Shown one piece after another: positions 56,485 to 64,000 of a stretch of 64,000 bases of DNA; the first letter of the stretch is position 1, and each line of letters begins with the position of its first letter. Made by a program: the position numbers and the translations under genes. The notes beneath the pieces are model-generated. The model worked only from the letters and a program-made list of their open reading frames with translations, did no database searches and had not been told where the DNA came from. The stretch covers positions 1,674,001 to 1,738,000 of the forward strand of contig OY969884.1 in assembly GCA_963704295.1 (NCBI GenBank), in the 5' to 3' direction. Source of the DNA: JACCVL01 sp963704295 (GTDB lineage: Bacteria; Actinomycetota; Actinomycetes; Propionibacteriales; Nocardioidaceae).

Positions 56485-56865
56485 GTGCCCGTACGCCTGC
56501 GCCCGGCCCCCGACGCCGACGTCGCCGCCGCGCTCGAGCGACGGCAGCGAGCGGTCGCGAACGCCGGAGACGAGCGGTTGCTGGTCCGGCACCTGCTCGC
56601 GGTGCTGGCGCGCGACCACCCGGGCGCAAGCGTCGAGGTTCGCGTGCCGCCGTACGCGGTGGTGCAGTGCATCGCCGGCGCCCGGCACACCCGCGGGACG
56701 CCGCCGGCCGCCGTGGAGACCGCCCCGCAGACCTGGATCGCCCTGGCGACCGGTGAGCTGACGTGGCAGCAGGCGTCGGCGGGTGGGCTGCTGCTGGCGT
56801 CGGGGGAGCGGTCCGACCTGTCCCCGCTGCTCCCGCTGACCCCGGCGCCCGCAGACCGCGACTAG
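56485..56865 (+). CDS. Sterol carrier family protein (MDMPI/SCP-like)
   Basis: A 126-residue protein, MPVRLRPAPDADVAAALERR..., with helices and a C-terminal lipid-carrier-like sheet (VEVRVPPYAVVQCIAGARHTR in part, TWIALATGELTW, LLLASGERSDLSPLLPL). In many actinobacteria a protein called sterol carrier family sits beside purF. Function is unknown; small hydrophobic ligand binding is possible. GTG 56485 follows TACGCT (56472-56477) by seven bases, ATG 56467 is the alternative. Its TAG stop is part of the -10 box of the next gene. Confidence 0.7.
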   Translation: MPVRLRPAPDADVAAALERRQRAVANAGDERLLVRHLLAVLARDHPGASVEVRVPPYAVVQCIAGARHTRGTPPAAVETAPQTWIALATGELTWQQASAGGLLLASGERSDLSPLLPLTPAPADRD

Positions 56866-56874
56866 GGTCGCGCC

Positions 56875-58236
56875 ATGTCGCAGCAGACGGACCGAAGCGG
56901 GCGAGTCGAGGACCTGCGGGCGGCGACCAAGGCGGCGCTGCCACAGGTGCGGGCCTGGCTGGACGAGCTGGTGCGGATTCCCTCGGTCAGCGACGTCGAC
57001 GGAGACGCGCCGGAGGTCCGCCGCAGCGCCGACGCGGTGGCGCGGATCCTGGACACCGCCGGCTTCCCCGAGGTGGAGGTGTTGGCGGAGGGCGGCCGAC
57101 CGGCGGTGCTCGCCCGGCACCCGGCCCCCGCGGGAGCCCCGACCGTCCTCCTGTACGCCCACCACGACGTGCAGCCGCCCGGCGACGACGCGGACTGGGA
57201 CAGCCCCCCGTTCGAACCCACCGAGCGAGCCGGACGGCTGTACGGGCGAGGTGCCGCCGATGACAAGGCCGGCATCGCGGCCCACCTGGCGGCGTATCTG
57301 GCCCACGGTGGCCGGCCGCCGGTCGGGGTGACGGTCTTCGTGGAGGGTGAGGAGGAGTCCGGGTCGGAGTCGTTGCCCACCATCCTCGCCCGGCACCGCG
57401 ACCGGCTGGCAGCCGACGTGTTCGTCATCGCCGACTCGACCAACTGGGACGTCGGCGTCCCGGCGCTCACCACCTCGCTGCGCGGGCTGGTCAACGTGCA
57501 GGTTCGGGTGCGGACGCTCGATCACGCGGTGCACTCGGGAATGTGGGGTGGGGTGGTCCCGGACGCGCTGACCGCGTTGGTCCGGCTGCTCGCCACGCTG
57601 CACGACGAGGACGGCAACGTCGCGGTGGCCGGCCTGGTGTCGACGTCGGCCAGCGAGCTCGACTACCCCGAGGACCGGGTTCGAGCCGAGTCGTCGGTGC
57701 TGGACGGGGTCGAGCTGATCGGCTCCGGCTCGGTCGTCGAGCGGCTGTGGACCCGGCCGGCGATCGCGATCACCGGGCTGGACGCCCCGCCCAGCGAGCA
57801 CGCGTCGAACACGTTGCTGGCTTCGGCCCGGGCCCGGGTCAGCATGCGGGTGGCGCCGGGTGACGACGCCCGGGCGGCGCTGGCGGCGCTGACCGAGCAC
57901 CTGATGCAGCGGGCGCCTTGGGGGGCGGAGGTGAGCGTGGACTCGCCGGACCTGGGGCAGCCGTACGCCATCGAGGCCAGCGGACCCGCGTACGACGCCG
58001 CGCGGTCGGCGTTCACCGATGCCTGGGACGGGACCGCGCCGGTCGACATCGGGGTCGGCGGGTCGATCCCGTTCATCGCCGAGTTCGCCGCCGCGTTCCC
58101 GGACGCGGCGATGCTGGTGACCGGGGTCGAGGACCCGGACACGCGGGCGCACGGAGCCAACGAGGGCCTGCACCTGGCCGAGTTCGAGCGGGTCTGCCTC
58201 GCCGAGGCGCTGCTGCTCGACCGCCTCGCCGGCTGA
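56875..58236 (+). CDS. M20-family dipeptidase/peptidase
   Basis: A 453-residue dimetal peptidase: LLYAHHDVQPPGDD (metal His/Asp), RLYGRGAADDKAGIAAHLAA in part (bridging Asp), VFVEGEEESGSESL (catalytic Glu and metal Glu), SLRGLVNVQVRV for the dimer domain, and RAHGANEGLHLAEFE (metal His). Members cleave dipeptides such as carnosine or cysteinylglycine; substrate unknown. ATG 56875 lies six bases after TAGGGT (56863-56868), which starts with the stop codon of the upstream gene. Confidence 0.9.
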   Translation: MSQQTDRSGRVEDLRAATKAALPQVRAWLDELVRIPSVSDVDGDAPEVRRSADAVARILDTAGFPEVEVLAEGGRPAVLARHPAPAGAPTVLLYAHHDVQPPGDDADWDSPPFEPTERAGRLYGRGAADDKAGIAAHLAAYLAHGGRPPVGVTVFVEGEEESGSESLPTILARHRDRLAADVFVIADSTNWDVGVPALTTSLRGLVNVQVRVRTLDHAVHSGMWGGVVPDALTALVRLLATLHDEDGNVAVAGLVSTSASELDYPEDRVRAESSVLDGVELIGSGSVVERLWTRPAIAITGLDAPPSEHASNTLLASARARVSMRVAPGDDARAALAALTEHLMQRAPWGAEVSVDSPDLGQPYAIEASGPAYDAARSAFTDAWDGTAPVDIGVGGSIPFIAEFAAAFPDAAMLVTGVEDPDTRAHGANEGLHLAEFERVCLAEALLLDRLAG

Positions 58237-58247
58237 CCCGGCTGCAG

Positions 58248-58333
58248 CTTTCACGGGGTACCCCGTGAAAGTGCCGCTGCCCGAGACTCAAGACCCTTGG
58301 GCAGCGCGACTTTCGCGGGGTACCCCGTGAAAG
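58248..58333. repeat. Two palindromes around CACGGGGTACCCCGTG; probable terminator
   Basis: A perfect 24-bp palindrome with core CACGGGGTACCCCGTG at 58248-58271, and a second copy with one change at 58310-58333. Between them GCCGCTGCCC and GGGCAGCGC can pair. It occupies the gap between the M20 peptidase stop and the purF promoter and can fold into three hairpins, with TTT runs at the palindrome ends. Confidence 0.85.
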
Positions 58334-58397
58334 AGTCGCCGCGCCCCCCGGGGCGGCAGCGGCGAGGTGAGCGGAGCCGACCCGTACGATGGCGCCC

Positions 58398-60044
58398 GTG
58401 CCCCGTCGAGACGGTCGCCTGACCCACGCGCTCGACCCACACGACCTCGGACCTCAGGATGCCTGCGGTGTCTTCGGCGTCTGGGCGCCCGGCGAGGACG
58501 TCGCCAAGCTCACCTACTTCGGCCTGTACGCGCTGCAGCACCGCGGCCAGGAGTCCGCCGGCATCGCGGTCAGCAACGGCCGGCAGATCCTGGTCTACAA
58601 GGACATGGGCCTGGTGTCCCAGGTGTTCGACGAGCCGACGCTGGAGTCGCTCAAGGGTCACCTCTCGGTGGGCCACAGCCGTTACTCCACCACCGGTGCG
58701 AGCAACTGGCAGAACGCCCAACCCACCTTCCGGCCGACCGCGGGCGGTGCCCTCGCGCTCGCGCACAACGGCAACCTCATCAACACCTCCGACCTGGTCC
58801 AGCTGCTGGCGGACCGGGCCGAGCAGTCCGGCGAGCTCGCCCCGAGCCGGCCCGGCGCCGCCGAGACGACCGACACCGGCGTGGTGAGCGCGCTGCTTGC
58901 CTCCTACCCGGACCGGTCGCTGGAGGAGGCGGCGGTCGAGGTGCTGCGCGAGATGCGGGGGGCGTTCTCGCTGGTCTGGATGGACGAGGCGACCCTGTAC
59001 GCCGCGCGCGACCCCCAGGGCATCCGCCCGCTGGTCCTCGGCCGGCTCGAGCGCGGCTGGGTGGTCGCCAGCGAAACCGCTGCGCTGGACATCGTGGGCG
59101 CCTCGTACGTCCGTGAGATCGAGCCCGGCGAGCTGGTGGCCGTCGACGAGCACGGACTGCGGACCCGGCGGTTCGCCCCGGCGGCGCCGAAGGGCTGCCT
59201 GTTCGAGTTCGTCTACCTGGCCCGACCGGACACCAAGATCTCCGACCAGCGGGTGCACTCCGTGCGGGTCGAGGTCGGCCGCCGGCTGGCCCACGAGCAC
59301 CCGGCCGACGCCGACCTGGTGATCCCGGTGCCCGAGTCCGGGACCCCGGCGGCCATCGGCTATGCCGAGGCGTCCGGCATCCCGTACGGCCAGGGGCTGG
59401 TCAAGAACTCCTATGTCGGTCGCACGTTCATCCAGCCCAGCCAGACCATCCGGCAGCTCGGCATCCGGCTCAAGCTGAACCCGCTGCGCGACGTCATCGC
59501 CGGCAAGCGGCTGGTCGTGGTGGACGACTCGATCGTGCGCGGCAACACCCAGCGTGCCCTGGTCCGGATGCTCCGGGAGGCCGGCGCCATCGAGGTGCAC
59601 GTGCGGATCTCCAGCCCCCCGGTGAAGTGGCCGTGCTTCTACGGCATCGACTTCGCCAGCCGGGCCGAGCTGATCGCGACCGGGCTCGGCACTGACGAGA
59701 TCTGCCGCTCCATCGGCGCGGACTCGCTCGGCTACATCGACCTCGACGGCCTGGTGGCGGCCACCTCGGTGCCCAAGGACAACCTGTGCCGGGCCTGTTT
59801 CGACGGCGTCTATCCGGTCGAGCTGCCGGACGCCGAGCGGCTCGGCAAGCATCTGCTGGAGCTGGACGCCGTCGAGACGGCGACCGGCGACGGGATGGAC
59901 CCCAGCCCGGACGACGACCTGGCCAGCGTCACCGCCAGCACCGCCAGCACTGCCAGCACCGCCAGCACCGCCAGCACCGACGTGGACGGGCTGCCCACCC
60001 TCACCTACGGCGAGGGCGCCGCCGACGCTCTGCGGCGGCCGTGA
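58398..60044 (+). CDS. purF: Amidophosphoribosyltransferase (glutamine PRPP amidotransferase)
   Basis: A 548-residue Ntn-hydrolase/PRTase that commits PRPP to purine synthesis. Propeptide of about 22 residues ends before Cys23 in ACGVFGVWAPGED, which becomes the nucleophile. Landmarks: ALQHRGQESAGIAVSNG, VGHSRYSTTG, AHNGNLINT, the PRPP loop LVVVDDSIVRGNTQRALV; Cys residues for a 4Fe-4S cluster as in the Bacillus type (KWPCFYG, NLCRACFDG). The C-terminus carries five Thr-Ala-Ser repeats coded by 9-bp repeats (59931-59975). GTG 58398 follows TACGAT (58385-58390) by seven bases; ATG 58389 is inside that box. Confidence 0.96.
   Translation: MPRRDGRLTHALDPHDLGPQDACGVFGVWAPGEDVAKLTYFGLYALQHRGQESAGIAVSNGRQILVYKDMGLVSQVFDEPTLESLKGHLSVGHSRYSTTGASNWQNAQPTFRPTAGGALALAHNGNLINTSDLVQLLADRAEQSGELAPSRPGAAETTDTGVVSALLASYPDRSLEEAAVEVLREMRGAFSLVWMDEATLYAARDPQGIRPLVLGRLERGWVVASETAALDIVGASYVREIEPGELVAVDEHGLRTRRFAPAAPKGCLFEFVYLARPDTKISDQRVHSVRVEVGRRLAHEHPADADLVIPVPESGTPAAIGYAEASGIPYGQGLVKNSYVGRTFIQPSQTIRQLGIRLKLNPLRDVIAGKRLVVVDDSIVRGNTQRALVRMLREAGAIEVHVRISSPPVKWPCFYGIDFASRAELIATGLGTDEICRSIGADSLGYIDLDGLVAATSVPKDNLCRACFDGVYPVELPDAERLGKHLLELDAVETATGDGMDPSPDDDLASVTASTASTASTASTASTDVDGLPTLTYGEGAADALRRP
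59931..59975 (+). repeat. 9-bp tandem repeat inside the purF C-terminus
   Basis: ACCGCCAGC occurs five times in frame (third copy with one silent change), coding Thr-Ala-Ser. It lies in the acidic/Ser-rich tail after the catalytic core, so copy changes should be tolerated. Confidence 0.9.
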
Positions 60045-60066
60045 CCGGGCGACGAGGAGCACGCAG

Positions 60067-61122
<1,056 letters not shown>

Positions 61123-61275
61123 ACGGGTCGGGCACGCGCGCGGGCGGCGACTTCTTCGACCGGCGTGCGGAATCCTCGGGGAGCCGGGTACTGTTGAGGC
61201 CTGAAGGCTGACTGGACATGTCCGAGGCCCTGATCAGGGGTTCTCGGCTCGACCTGTGCGAGGGGGTCGACCCAT

Positions 61276-61497
61276 ATGGGGCGCGGCCGAGCGAAGGCTA
61301 AGCAGACGAAGGTCGCCCGGGACCTGAAGTACCGCACGATGGAGACCGACTTCTCCGAGCTGCAGCGTGAGCTGCACGGGAGTGACGGGGACCGCGGCGC
61401 TGCTTTGTCGTCGGACGACGCGGAGGCCGACGACGCCGACCCGGACGCTGCGACATCCCGACACGGCTACGCAGGCGAGGAGTCCGCGGCCCGCTGA
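61276..61497 (+). CDS. DUF3073 small protein
   Basis: A 73-residue protein starting MGRGRAKAKQTKVARDLKY, then YRTMETDFSELQRELHG and an acidic tail. This N-terminal block is the mark of an actinobacterial family usually found next to purM. The basic start and acidic end suggest nucleic acid or protein binding; function unknown. ATG 61276 has AGGGGG nine bases upstream. A 27-codon frame starting at ATG 61218 overlaps its beginning. Confidence 0.88.
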   Translation: MGRGRAKAKQTKVARDLKYRTMETDFSELQRELHGSDGDRGAALSSDDAEADDADPDAATSRHGYAGEESAAR

Positions 61498-61550
61498 GCC
61501 GCGCATCGACCGCTCGGGGCACCGGCCCAGGTTCTCCGGCCGACCGCTGT

Positions 61551-61577
61551 CTGCTGGTACGCACCGGAGACCAGCAG
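61551..61577 (+). terminator. Hairpin after DUF3073
   Basis: CTGCTGGT (61551-61558) pairs with ACCAGCAG (61570-61577) over an 11-base loop, 54 bp after the DUF3073 stop. No T run follows. The rest of the 259-bp gap before bldC (61498-61756) shows no gene; it must hold the bldC promoter and a leader. Confidence 0.5.
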
Positions 61578-61756
61578 TACCGGCGGGCCGTTGGGTCGAT
61601 GCCGCACCATCTGAACCGGTATCGCCCGACGACCGAACGGGTGGTCATGATGCCGGAATTCGCCGTTTTCGGGTCCCGCCGCCGCGAACGTGGCACACTC
61701 GAAATCACGCACCGCAGAACGCCTCCAGCAGTGGGGGCGTCGAGGGAAGGACCCCC

Positions 61757-61984
61757 ATGAACGCGCGTCCCGCCGCACAGTCGGAGTCGTTGCTCACTCC
61801 GTCCGAGGTCGCGTCCTTGTTCCGCGTGGACCCGAAGACGGTCACCCGCTGGGCAAAGGCCGGCAAGCTCAGCTCGATCCGCACCCTGGGGGGGCATCGC
61901 CGATACCGGGAGTCCGAGGTCCGGGCCCTGCTCGCGGGCAGTGGCGGCGGCATCCCCGAGATGCGCGACCCAGCCGACTCCTGA
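61757..61984 (+). CDS. bldC: Developmental regulator BldC (MerR-like HTH)
   Basis: A 75-residue protein, essentially a single winged HTH: LLTPSEVASLFRVDPKTVTR, WAKAGKLSSIRTLGGHRRYR, ESEVRALLAG. This is very close to BldC of Streptomyces, which binds head-to-tail on direct repeats and controls entry into development. ATG 61757 has GGAAGG seven bases upstream. A conserved regulator in actinobacteria even outside sporulating genera. It follows purM and DUF3073, a common order. Confidence 0.95.
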   Translation: MNARPAAQSESLLTPSEVASLFRVDPKTVTRWAKAGKLSSIRTLGGHRRYRESEVRALLAGSGGGIPEMRDPADS

Positions 61985-61990
61985 ACCACC

Positions 61991-62118
61991 GTCGGGCGCT
62001 GCGCGCCCGGTGAGACGGGGCTCCGATCCGACCTGCTCGGACGGGGCCTTTGTCGTCGGGCATGACGTCGTCGAGCGAGGCGGCCCGTTTGCTCGGCCTG
62101 GCTGCCCCGCCCGACGAC
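61991..62118. terminator. Hairpins between convergent bldC and catalase genes
   Basis: CGGGCGC/GCGCCCG near 61993-62009 form one stem, and GTCGTCGGGC (62052-62061) can pair with GCCCGACGAC (62109-62118) to form a long-range stem. TTT runs are present near 62049. No gene is seen here. Confidence 0.5.
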
Positions 62119-62125
62119 GCCCTCG

Positions 62126-63787
62126 TCAGCGCTCGACGGTGACGTGCTCGTTCGGGACGCAGTGCGTCATCGTCAGGCCGGTCACGTCCCGGGGGCCGTT
62201 CTTGCCCAGGTTGCTCAGCCGCTGCTGCTCCTCGTCGCTGAGCGCCTGCGTACCCAGCGGCTCCAGGTGCCGGACGTCGTCCGCGCTGATGTCCAGGCCC
62301 TGACCCACCCTCGCCCCCAGGTCGTCGTCGACCATCAGGAGGTGCCAGACCATCCGCTCCTGGACCTCCCGGGCCGCCTGGCCGATCAGCGTCACGAAGT
62401 TGTGCACCAGGTCGTCTCGCTCCCACTGCTCGAGCAGCTGGTAGCGCTGGCCGGCCTGCTGATAGTCGTTCGTGCCCGGGAGGCGCTTCCGGGTCAGCCG
62501 GCCCACCAGCTCCGGCCCCTGCTCCTCGTGGGTCGGGTACGCCGCCTCGCGGAGCCCACCGGTGATAGACGGCTCGTAGTTGACGTGCGGGTTCTGTCCC
62601 TCGCCGAGGTCCACCCCGTACGACATCTGCCCCCCGCGCTGGTTGGTGGCGACGCCCGCGTTCTTCGCGGAGTTGACCGGAAGCTGCAGGTAGTTGGGGC
62701 CGACCCGGTACCGCTGGGTGTCGCTGTAGCTGAAGGTCCGGCCGACCAGCATCTTGTCGTCGGAGAAGTCCAGGCCGTCCACCAGCACCCCGGTGCCGAA
62801 GGCGATCTGCTCGTTCTCCTGGTGGTGGTCGTTGACGTTCGACGTGAGCGTCATGGTGCCGACCAGCCGCGGTGGGAAGTCCTGCTCCGGCCAGGTCTTG
62901 GTGTCGTCGAGCGGGTCGAAGTCCAGCTCGGGGTGGTCGTCGTCGCTCATCACCTGCACCAGCAGGTCCCACTTCGGATGCTCGCCGCGCTCGATCGCGT
63001 CGTACAGGTCCTTGGAGGCGTGGCCGAGGTCGCCTGCCTGGATGTTGGCGGCGTCCGTCTCGGTCAGGCTGCGGACTCCCTGGTGCGGCATCCAGGTGTA
63101 CTTCACCAGGTGGGTGTCACCTTCGGCGTTGACCCACTTGTACGTGTTCACCCCGAAGCCCTGCATGTGCCGGTAGTCGGCCGGGATGCCGCGCGGGCTG
63201 AACAGGTTGACCAGCATGTGCATCGACTCGGGGGTCTGCGACATGAAGTCGAAGATCCGCCCCGGTTCCTGCCGGAAGGTGACCGGGTCCGGCTTCAGCG
63301 AGTGGATCACGTCGGGGAACTTGATCGCGTCCCGGATGAAGAACACCGCGAGGTTGTTGCCCACCAGGTCCCAGTTGCCGTCCTCGGTGTAGAACTTCAC
63401 CGCGAACCCACGCGGGTCGCGGGCGGCCTCCGACGAGTCGCGGCCGCCAATGACCGTGGAGAACCGGATCGCGACGTCGGTGCGCTTGCCGGCCTCGGAG
63501 AACAGCTTCGCCCGGGTGTAGCGCGCGATCGGCTCGTCACCCCACGTGCCGGTGGCCTCGAAGTGGCCGTACGCCACCGCGCCGCGCGCGTGCACCACCC
63601 GCTCGGGGATGCGTTCCCGGCCGAAGTGGCTGATCTTCTCCAGGAAGTGGTAGTTCTCCAGCGTGGCCGGGCCGCGAGCACCCACCGTGCGCTGGTTCTG
63701 GTTGTCGTAGACCGGGTGGCCCTGACGGTCGGTCAGGACCGGACGGTCCTCGCCCTGCGGCGACGGGTCGTTGGTCACGTCTGTCAA
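62126..63787 (-). CDS. Monofunctional haem catalase
   Basis: A 553-residue catalase that splits hydrogen peroxide. Landmarks: LTDRQGHPVYDNQNQRTVG in part, FDRERIPERVVH-type motif here HFGRERIPERVVHARG (distal His), FSTVIGGRDSSEAARDPRGF, distal Asn in DLVGNNLAVFFIRDA, and proximal haem Tyr in RTFSYSDTQRYRVGPN. Clade 1/3-like size with a longer C-terminus. TTG 63787 follows AGAGGA closely and gives MTDVTNDPS; GTG 63778 and GTG 63856 are other choices. No OxyR or Fur gene is visible in the window. Confidence 0.92.
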   Translation of the reverse strand: MTDVTNDPSPQGEDRPVLTDRQGHPVYDNQNQRTVGARGPATLENYHFLEKISHFGRERIPERVVHARGAVAYGHFEATGTWGDEPIARYTRAKLFSEAGKRTDVAIRFSTVIGGRDSSEAARDPRGFAVKFYTEDGNWDLVGNNLAVFFIRDAIKFPDVIHSLKPDPVTFRQEPGRIFDFMSQTPESMHMLVNLFSPRGIPADYRHMQGFGVNTYKWVNAEGDTHLVKYTWMPHQGVRSLTETDAANIQAGDLGHASKDLYDAIERGEHPKWDLLVQVMSDDDHPELDFDPLDDTKTWPEQDFPPRLVGTMTLTSNVNDHHQENEQIAFGTGVLVDGLDFSDDKMLVGRTFSYSDTQRYRVGPNYLQLPVNSAKNAGVATNQRGGQMSYGVDLGEGQNPHVNYEPSITGGLREAAYPTHEEQGPELVGRLTRKRLPGTNDYQQAGQRYQLLEQWERDDLVHNFVTLIGQAAREVQERMVWHLLMVDDDLGARVGQGLDISADDVRHLEPLGTQALSDEEQQRLSNLGKNGPRDVTGLTMTHCVPNEHVTVER

Positions 63788-63963
63788 GGGGTCCTCTTCT
63801 CGGTGTCGGTTGGTCCCGCGACGGTAGGAGTCACCTGCCGGACACCCCGGACCCACTCCGGATCGGTCCGGTCGGTGGTCAGGCGTCGGGCCGCATTTGC
63901 TCCGCGCGGGTACTCCGATCCTCGCACGATGCTGGCCAACGGGCAGGGCGGCCGGTGTGGAGC

Positions 63964-64000
63964 TCAGGCCAGGTCGAGGGCCGGTCGAGCCAGGGCGACC
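63964..64000 (-). CDS. Possible 3' end of a gene reading into the window
   Basis: On the minus strand the last twelve codons read VALARPALDLA followed by TGA (63964-63966), continuous to the edge. Composition fits coding DNA of this genome, but 37 bases are too few to name a family. The gap 63788-63963 holds the catalase promoter; I see no gene in it. Confidence 0.3.
   Translation of the reverse strand, partial: VALARPALDLA

Noticed and set aside
54307..56865. An 852-codon plus-strand frame over the end of purL, the repeat region and the DUF1906 gene
   Set aside because: Only its last 127 codons (sterol carrier protein) look coding; the rest is antisense or out of frame to real genes.

Overview
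The window is one contiguous piece of a high-GC actinobacterial chromosome. The evidence is the extreme GC bias with GTG starts, a dnaK-grpE-dnaJ-hspR operon with HAIR operators, bldC, DUF3073 and DUF3151 genes, dcd beside a tRNA-Gly gene, an EtfD-type iron-sulfur membrane protein, and many leaderless genes with a TANNNT box 6-8 bases before the start codon. It reads as core chromosome: no phage, integron, IS element, rRNA or CRISPR array was seen. Genus cannot be fixed; a member of the Frankia/Geodermatophilus/Nakamurella neighbourhood is my guess.

Layout. 0-5.2 kb: start of a secreted metalloprotease, a PAS-GGDEF-EAL protein, and a persulfide-stress operon (CstR-like repressor, then persulfide dioxygenase-rhodanese) with its operator. 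5.3-11.5 kb: LysR regulator with a reductase, a lipoprotein, tRNA-Gly/dcd, and a small module of ribbon-helix-helix regulator, DUF4097 beta-repeat protein and 53-aa basic protein. 11.5-19.9 kb: etfD, an MFS transporter followed by hutH, a nitroreductase, an amidohydrolase, and a divergent arsR/arsI pair. 19.9-24 kb: TPP riboswitch and thiBPQ-type ABC transporter. 24-31.4 kb: the HspR heat-shock regulon including clpB. 31.4-41.4 kb: membrane protein with a duplicated module, DapC-like aminotransferase, pyrE, DedA, SpoU methyltransferase, CoA-disulfide-reductase-like flavoprotein, fba, DUF3151, an HTH regulator and a DAG kinase. 41.5-61.1 kb: a long purine region (purA, D, B, C, S, Q, L, F, M) interleaved with an ECF sigma/membrane pair, an acyl-CoA synthetase, a DMT transporter, a DUF1906/peptidoglycan-binding protein, a sterol-carrier protein and an M20 peptidase. 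61.2-64 kb: DUF3073, bldC, catalase.

How it works together. Most purine genes are not one operon: each has its own predicted leaderless promoter, and in two places the TAG stop codon of the upstream gene is part of the -10 box of the next. Heat-shock genes share HspR operators. Intergenic space is used by several palindromic repeat families (around 34.6, 45.6, 54.8, 58.3 kb and a pair bracketing DUF3151). The least explained signals are a 42-bp inverted repeat with identical geometry in front of hutH and at 56.4 kb, the paired TGACGTCA operators over the ribbon-helix-helix gene promoter, and the palindromes bracketing DUF3151.
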